From Castellaniella sp049650445 (GTDB lineage Bacteria; Pseudomonadota; Gammaproteobacteria; Burkholderiales; Burkholderiaceae_B), in NCBI RefSeq assembly GCF_049650445.1, contig NZ_JBASAD010000030.1, forward strand, positions 1 to 25,485: DNA of 25,485 nucleotides, given 5' to 3'. The notes under the pieces are model-generated. The model was not told the origin of the DNA and ran no database searches. It saw only the letters and a list, made by a program, of their open reading frames with translations. The translations under genes were made by a program, and so were the position numbers. Positions 22,367 to 25,485 of the stretch are shown in pieces; position 1 is the stretch's first letter; each line of letters opens with the position of its first letter.

Positions 22367-23851
22367 ATGCAAAATCTTTTCGACTTCGCGCTGGCGACAC
22401 CCGAGATCGTTCTGCTGGTGCTGACCGGGGCGGTGCTGCTGATCGACGCTTTCGGCAACGAGCCCTCGCGGCGCATGACTTTCATGCTGACCATGGGTAC
22501 GCTGCTGGTGGTCATCCTGGTGTCCTGGGGGCAGTGGGGCGAGGCCATGCAGGGCCGTACCTTCAGCGGTCTGTACGTGGCTGATCCGCTGGGCCATTTC
22601 CTGAAGATCCTGTCGGCCATCACGGTGGGCGTGACACTGATCTACGGCCGTGCCTACGCTGAAAAGCGTGACATGGTGGCGCGTGGCGGCGACATGTATT
22701 CCCTGACGCTGCTGACCCTGCTGGGCGTGTTCGTGATGATCTCGGCCGGCAGCATGTTGACGGTGTACCTGGGCGTGGAACTGATGTCCTTCGCCCTGTA
22801 TGGTCTGGTGGCCCTGCGCCGCGATCATCTGGCTTCCACCGAAGCCGCGATGAAATACTACGTGCTAGGCTGTCTGGCTTCTGGCATTTTGCTGTACGGC
22901 ATGTCCATGATCTACGGCGCCACCGGCCATCTGGGCCTGACCGAGATCGCTCAGGTGATCCGTGACGGCGGTGCCGATCGCTTGCCGCTGGTGTTCGGCG
23001 TGGTGTTCATCGTCTCGGGTCTGGCCTTCAAGATGACGGCCGCGCCTTTCCACATGTGGACGCCCGACGTCTACCAGGGCGCGCCGACCACGGTCACGCT
23101 GCTGGTGGGTTCGGCCCCGAAGTTCGCCGCCCTGGTCATTACGCTGCGTCTGCTGATCGAAGCCCTGCACGGCATCGCAGTGGACTGGCAGCCGATGCTG
23201 CTGATCCTGGCCGTGCTGTCGCTGGCCATCGGCAATATCGTCGCCATCGCCCAGACCAACTTCAAGCGCATGCTGGCCTATTCGACCATCGGCCAGATGG
23301 GCTTCGTGTTCCTGGGCCTGATGTCCGGCGTGTACGAAGGCCAGGCCGGCGCCAGCGCCGCAGCCTACGGCTCCTCGCTGTTCTATGTGGTCATCTACGT
23401 GCTGACCACGCTGTCCACCTTCGGTCTGATCCTGCTGCTGTCGCGTCAGGGTTTCGAGTGCGAGGAAATCTCCGACCTCAAGGGGCTGAACCACCGCAAC
23501 CCGCTGCTGGCCGGCGTGCTGCTGCTGTCCATGTTCTCTCTGGCGGGCATTCCTCCGCTGGCGGGCTTCTACGCCAAACTGGTCGTGCTGCAGGCCGTGG
23601 TCAGCGCCGGTCATGTCTGGCTGGCCGTGTTCGCGGTGATGTGCTCGCTGATCGGTGCCTTCTACTATCTGCGTGTGGTCAAGACGGCCTACTTCGACGA
23701 GCCCGAGGACAGCGTCACGCTGGGCGCCGGTACGCTGGCCACGCGCGGCGTGATGTCCCTGAACGGCCTGCTGGTGATCGGCCTGGGGATCCTGCCGGGC
23801 GGTCTGATGTCCCTGTGCGTGGACGTCATCCGCCAGTCCCTGTCCTTCTGA
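22367..23851 (+). CDS. nuoN: NADH-quinone oxidoreductase subunit N
   Basis: A 494-residue antiporter-like subunit with about 14 spans, the innermost of the three large pumps. E138 (YLGVELMSFALYGLVAL) and K222 (GLAFKMTAAPFHMWTPDVYQGAPT) are the conserved residues of the proton path. The gap from nuoM is 12 nt, with AGG (22353-22355) as a weak ribosome binding site. Thirteen nt separate it from the DUF2818 gene that closes the operon. Confidence 0.97.
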   Translation: MQNLFDFALATPEIVLLVLTGAVLLIDAFGNEPSRRMTFMLTMGTLLVVILVSWGQWGEAMQGRTFSGLYVADPLGHFLKILSAITVGVTLIYGRAYAEKRDMVARGGDMYSLTLLTLLGVFVMISAGSMLTVYLGVELMSFALYGLVALRRDHLASTEAAMKYYVLGCLASGILLYGMSMIYGATGHLGLTEIAQVIRDGGADRLPLVFGVVFIVSGLAFKMTAAPFHMWTPDVYQGAPTTVTLLVGSAPKFAALVITLRLLIEALHGIAVDWQPMLLILAVLSLAIGNIVAIAQTNFKRMLAYSTIGQMGFVFLGLMSGVYEGQAGASAAAYGSSLFYVVIYVLTTLSTFGLILLLSRQGFECEEISDLKGLNHRNPLLAGVLLLSMFSLAGIPPLAGFYAKLVVLQAVVSAGHVWLAVFAVMCSLIGAFYYLRVVKTAYFDEPEDSVTLGAGTLATRGVMSLNGLLVIGLGILPGGLMSLCVDVIRQSLSF

Positions 23852-23864
23852 ACGGGTTGTTCGC

Positions 23865-24431
23865 ATGTCCCTGACGGCGGCGGCCTGGATCGTCATTCTC
23901 TGCGCCTTGGTCATGGCCAATCTGCCGTTCCTGCTGGAACGGCGGTTGGCACCCTGGCCTTGGGCGGCGGGCGACGCGCAGCCCGGTCTGGTGCGTTGGG
24001 GCCTGGGCCTAGTCTTTCTGGCAGCGCTGGCCCTGTGGTCATGGGGCACGCTGAATCTGGTGGGTGGGGCTTTCGCCGGCGGCGGCGCGACGACGGTGCT
24101 GTTCTTGCTGAAGCTGCTGGTGAGCCTGCTGGTCGCCGGGGCGCTGCTGGCGCTGCCGGGCTGGCGCCGGACTGCTTCGGGCACGGCTGCCGCGGGTGCG
24201 GTCTCAGCCGGTGCGCCGCGCGGTGTCGGGCACGTCAAGTCCTTCTTTGACCGCCTGCTGGAAGTCCTGATCGGCTATGTGCTGGTCGGCACCCTGGGCT
24301 TCGCCCTGGAACTGAACCTGGGCAATGCCTTTCCCCAGCGCTGGGAATTCTATGCCGTGACCCTGGCCCTGTTTCTGGTGCTGGGCTATCCAGGGTTCGT
24401 CTGGCGCTATATGTTGCGCCGACGGCGCTGA
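23865..24431 (+). CDS. DUF2818 family membrane protein, expanded form
   Basis: A 188-residue inner-membrane protein. Residues 1-28 (AWIVILCALVMANLPFLLERR region) and 128-188 (LLEVLIGYVLVGTLGFALE; PQRWEFYAVTLALFLVLGYPGFVWRYMLRR) match DUF2818, a family commonly found right after nuoN in betaproteobacteria. From memory, family members are usually about 100 residues. This one has roughly 80-90 extra residues (about 38-125), containing two more hydrophobic segments (about 43-66 and 76-97) and an Ala/Gly-rich linker. The 13-nt gap from nuoN and the terminator behind it make it the last gene of the nuo operon. The function is unknown; a role in complex I assembly or stability is only a guess from its position. 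Confidence 0.82.
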   Translation: MSLTAAAWIVILCALVMANLPFLLERRLAPWPWAAGDAQPGLVRWGLGLVFLAALALWSWGTLNLVGGAFAGGGATTVLFLLKLLVSLLVAGALLALPGWRRTASGTAAAGAVSAGAPRGVGHVKSFFDRLLEVLIGYVLVGTLGFALELNLGNAFPQRWEFYAVTLALFLVLGYPGFVWRYMLRRRR

Positions 24432-24455
24432 TCAGCCGACGGGTTGATTGCGTTT

Positions 24456-24483
24456 GGCGCCCCGTCCGGGCGCCGCTTCTTTT
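24456..24483 (+). terminator. Rho-independent terminator of the nuo operon
   Basis: GGCGCCC (24456-24462) pairs perfectly with GGGCGCC (24468-24474) around a 5-nt loop, followed by GCTTCTTTT (24475-24483). It lies 25 nt after the DUF2818 stop codon, on the plus strand. Confidence 0.75.
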
Positions 24484-24496
24484 CCTGTCCTTGGAT

Positions 24497-25485
24497 TCAT
24501 GACGCCCCGGGCGTCCACAGCACGTCCGCGTCCACGTCGGCCAGCGTGCGGCAGCCCGTCAGGGCCATCGCCACTTCCAGTTCCCCGCGCAGCACCTGGA
24601 TCAGGTGCGCCAGGGCGGGTGCGCCGCCGACCGCCAGGGCGTGCAGCGCGGGCCGGCCGATCAGCACGCCCCGGGCGCCCAGCGCCAGCGCTTTGAGGAT
24701 GTCCGTCCCGCGCCGGATGCCGCCGTCCGCCAGGATGGGGATGCGGTCCGCCACGGCCCGCGCGATGGCCGGCAGGGCTTCGCAGGTGGAGGGCAGGGTG
24801 TCCAGGCAGCGGCCTCCGTGGTTGGAGACGATCAGGCCGTCGATCCCGTGCGCCAGGGCCAGGCGCGCGTCCTCCGGGTCCAGAATGCCCTTGAGCCACA
24901 GGGGTGTGCCGGCAGGCAGATATGTCCGCAGCCAGGTCACGTCGTCCCAGGTGGGCGCGGCGTCCAGCAGGCCGCTGTCGAACAGGGGGCTGCCGCCGGG
25001 CGGCGCTGTCCGCGTAGTTGGCGGCGACAGACCGTCCAGATGCACGGAGCGGATCATGTCGGGCCGGCGGAAACCGCCGCGCTGCTCGACGTTGCGCACG
25101 CCGTTCACGGGCGCATCCACGGTCAGCACCAGGGCGCGGGCACCGGCCCGCAGGGCGCGGCCTGCCAGCGCCAGCGTGTCCTCGCGGCGGGTCTGGGCGT
25201 AGAGCTGGAACCACAGAGGGGGAGGCTCGGGCAGGGCGGCCAGGGTTTCAATGGCCGTGCCGGACTGGGCGCTGAGCACATAAGGCGTGCCGGTGGCCGC
25301 AGCCGCCAGCGCGGTGGCGGTTTCGCCGTCCGGGTGGACCAGGCCGTGCCAGGCGGTGGGGGCGATCAGGATCGGGTGCGCCAGGGTCTGGCCGTGCAAT
25401 TCGATGCGGGTATGGGCGCCGGCCAGCGGCCGCAGCACGCGGCCGCGCAGCCGCAGGGCCGGCCAGGCGTCGAGATTGGCGCGGG
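24497..25485 (-). CDS. FMN-dependent alpha-hydroxy-acid oxidase/dehydrogenase, partial (N-terminus outside window)
   Basis: About 329 codons are visible; the frame stays open to the right edge (…ANLDAWPALRLRGRVLRPLAGAHT), so the true start is beyond 25485 and the GTG at 25438 is internal. The product is a TIM-barrel flavoenzyme of the same family as the lldD-like gene, as shown by ILIAPTAWHGLVHPDGE, WFQLYAQ, LWLKGILDPEDA, the catalytic SNHGGRCLDTLPS motif and ADGGIRRGTDILKALALGA. It is clearly divergent from the lldD-like gene (APTAWHGL instead of APTGLTGM; SNHGGRCLD instead of SNHGGRQLD), so it probably acts on another 2-hydroxy acid or uses oxygen. It converges on the nuo operon with 65 nt between stop codons. 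Confidence 0.88.
   Translation of the reverse strand, partial: RANLDAWPALRLRGRVLRPLAGAHTRIELHGQTLAHPILIAPTAWHGLVHPDGETATALAAAATGTPYVLSAQSGTAIETLAALPEPPPLWFQLYAQTRREDTLALAGRALRAGARALVLTVDAPVNGVRNVEQRGGFRRPDMIRSVHLDGLSPPTTRTAPPGGSPLFDSGLLDAAPTWDDVTWLRTYLPAGTPLWLKGILDPEDARLALAHGIDGLIVSNHGGRCLDTLPSTCEALPAIARAVADRIPILADGGIRRGTDILKALALGARGVLIGRPALHALAVGGAPALAHLIQVLRGELEVAMALTGCRTLADVDADVLWTPGAS

Noticed and set aside
19101..22828. Long minus-strand open frames opposite nuoL, nuoM and nuoN
   Set aside because: They are shadow frames with His/Gln/Asp-rich translations, no ribosome binding sites, and fully explained by the real genes on the other strand.
1..25485. CRISPR arrays, riboswitches, prophage genes or a new defence cluster
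   Set aside because: No regularly spaced repeats, no recognisable riboswitch aptamer, and no phage structural, integrase or multi-gene defence module was seen; the only defence-like items are the two toxin-antitoxin pairs.
5201..25485. The two flavoenzyme genes as flanking copies of a duplicated segment or composite element
   Set aside because: They share only family-level motifs and differ through most of their length, so they are old paralogs and not recent repeats.

Overview
The window looks like chromosomal DNA of a high-GC betaproteobacterium of the order Burkholderiales, most likely the family Alcaligenaceae (Bordetella/Achromobacter/Castellaniella-like). The grounds are the 14 separate nuo genes with unfused nuoC and nuoD, a DUF2818 gene directly after nuoN, a Burkholderiales-type trimeric porin, and the style of the accessory genes. 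The genus is an inference from family knowledge; no search was run.

Layout. 1-125 is the end of an insertion sequence (ISNCY-like, transposase start on the minus strand). A tRNA-Ser(GCT) with its own terminator follows (185-316). Then come a YbfB/YjiJ-type MFS transporter (371-1549, +), a small BamE-like lipoprotein (1556-2086, -) and a divergent Ap4A phosphorylase-like enzyme (2229-3149, +). A toxin-first HigBA-like toxin-antitoxin pair occupies 3274-3956. On the minus strand, an FMN-dependent L-lactate dehydrogenase-like gene and a fused SpmA-SpmB-like membrane protein form a two-gene operon with a 7-nt overlap (6361 down to 3978). A porin (6682-7866) is followed by a run of four hairpins. 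A small exported-protein gene that appears frameshifted (8026-8168) ends in a strong terminator. A BrnT/BrnA toxin-antitoxin pair (8405-8930) is preceded by a 21-codon hydrophobic ORF. A 163-bp element with inverted-repeat ends (9042-9204) separates this accessory stretch from the respiratory operon.

The main feature is the complete nuoA-N operon (9303-23851), encoding the 14 subunits of proton-pumping NADH:ubiquinone oxidoreductase. It starts from an extended -10 promoter and is tightly packed, with overlapping or near-overlapping start and stop codons at E/F, G/H, J/K and L/M. It ends with an unusually long DUF2818 membrane protein (23865-24431) and a hairpin terminator. NuoE, F and G form the NADH-oxidising module; B, C, D and I form the quinone-reducing arm; H, A, J, K, L, M and N form the membrane proton-pumping arm. 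A second FMN-dependent alpha-hydroxy-acid dehydrogenase (minus strand) runs off the right edge.

Most of the window is well-understood core metabolism, and I did not find a clearly new multi-gene system. The items most worth checking are the fused SpmAB protein coupled to a lactate dehydrogenase, the expanded DUF2818 protein, the palindromic 163-bp element upstream of nuoA, the hairpin array after the porin, the leader ORF of brnT, and the broken small exported protein.
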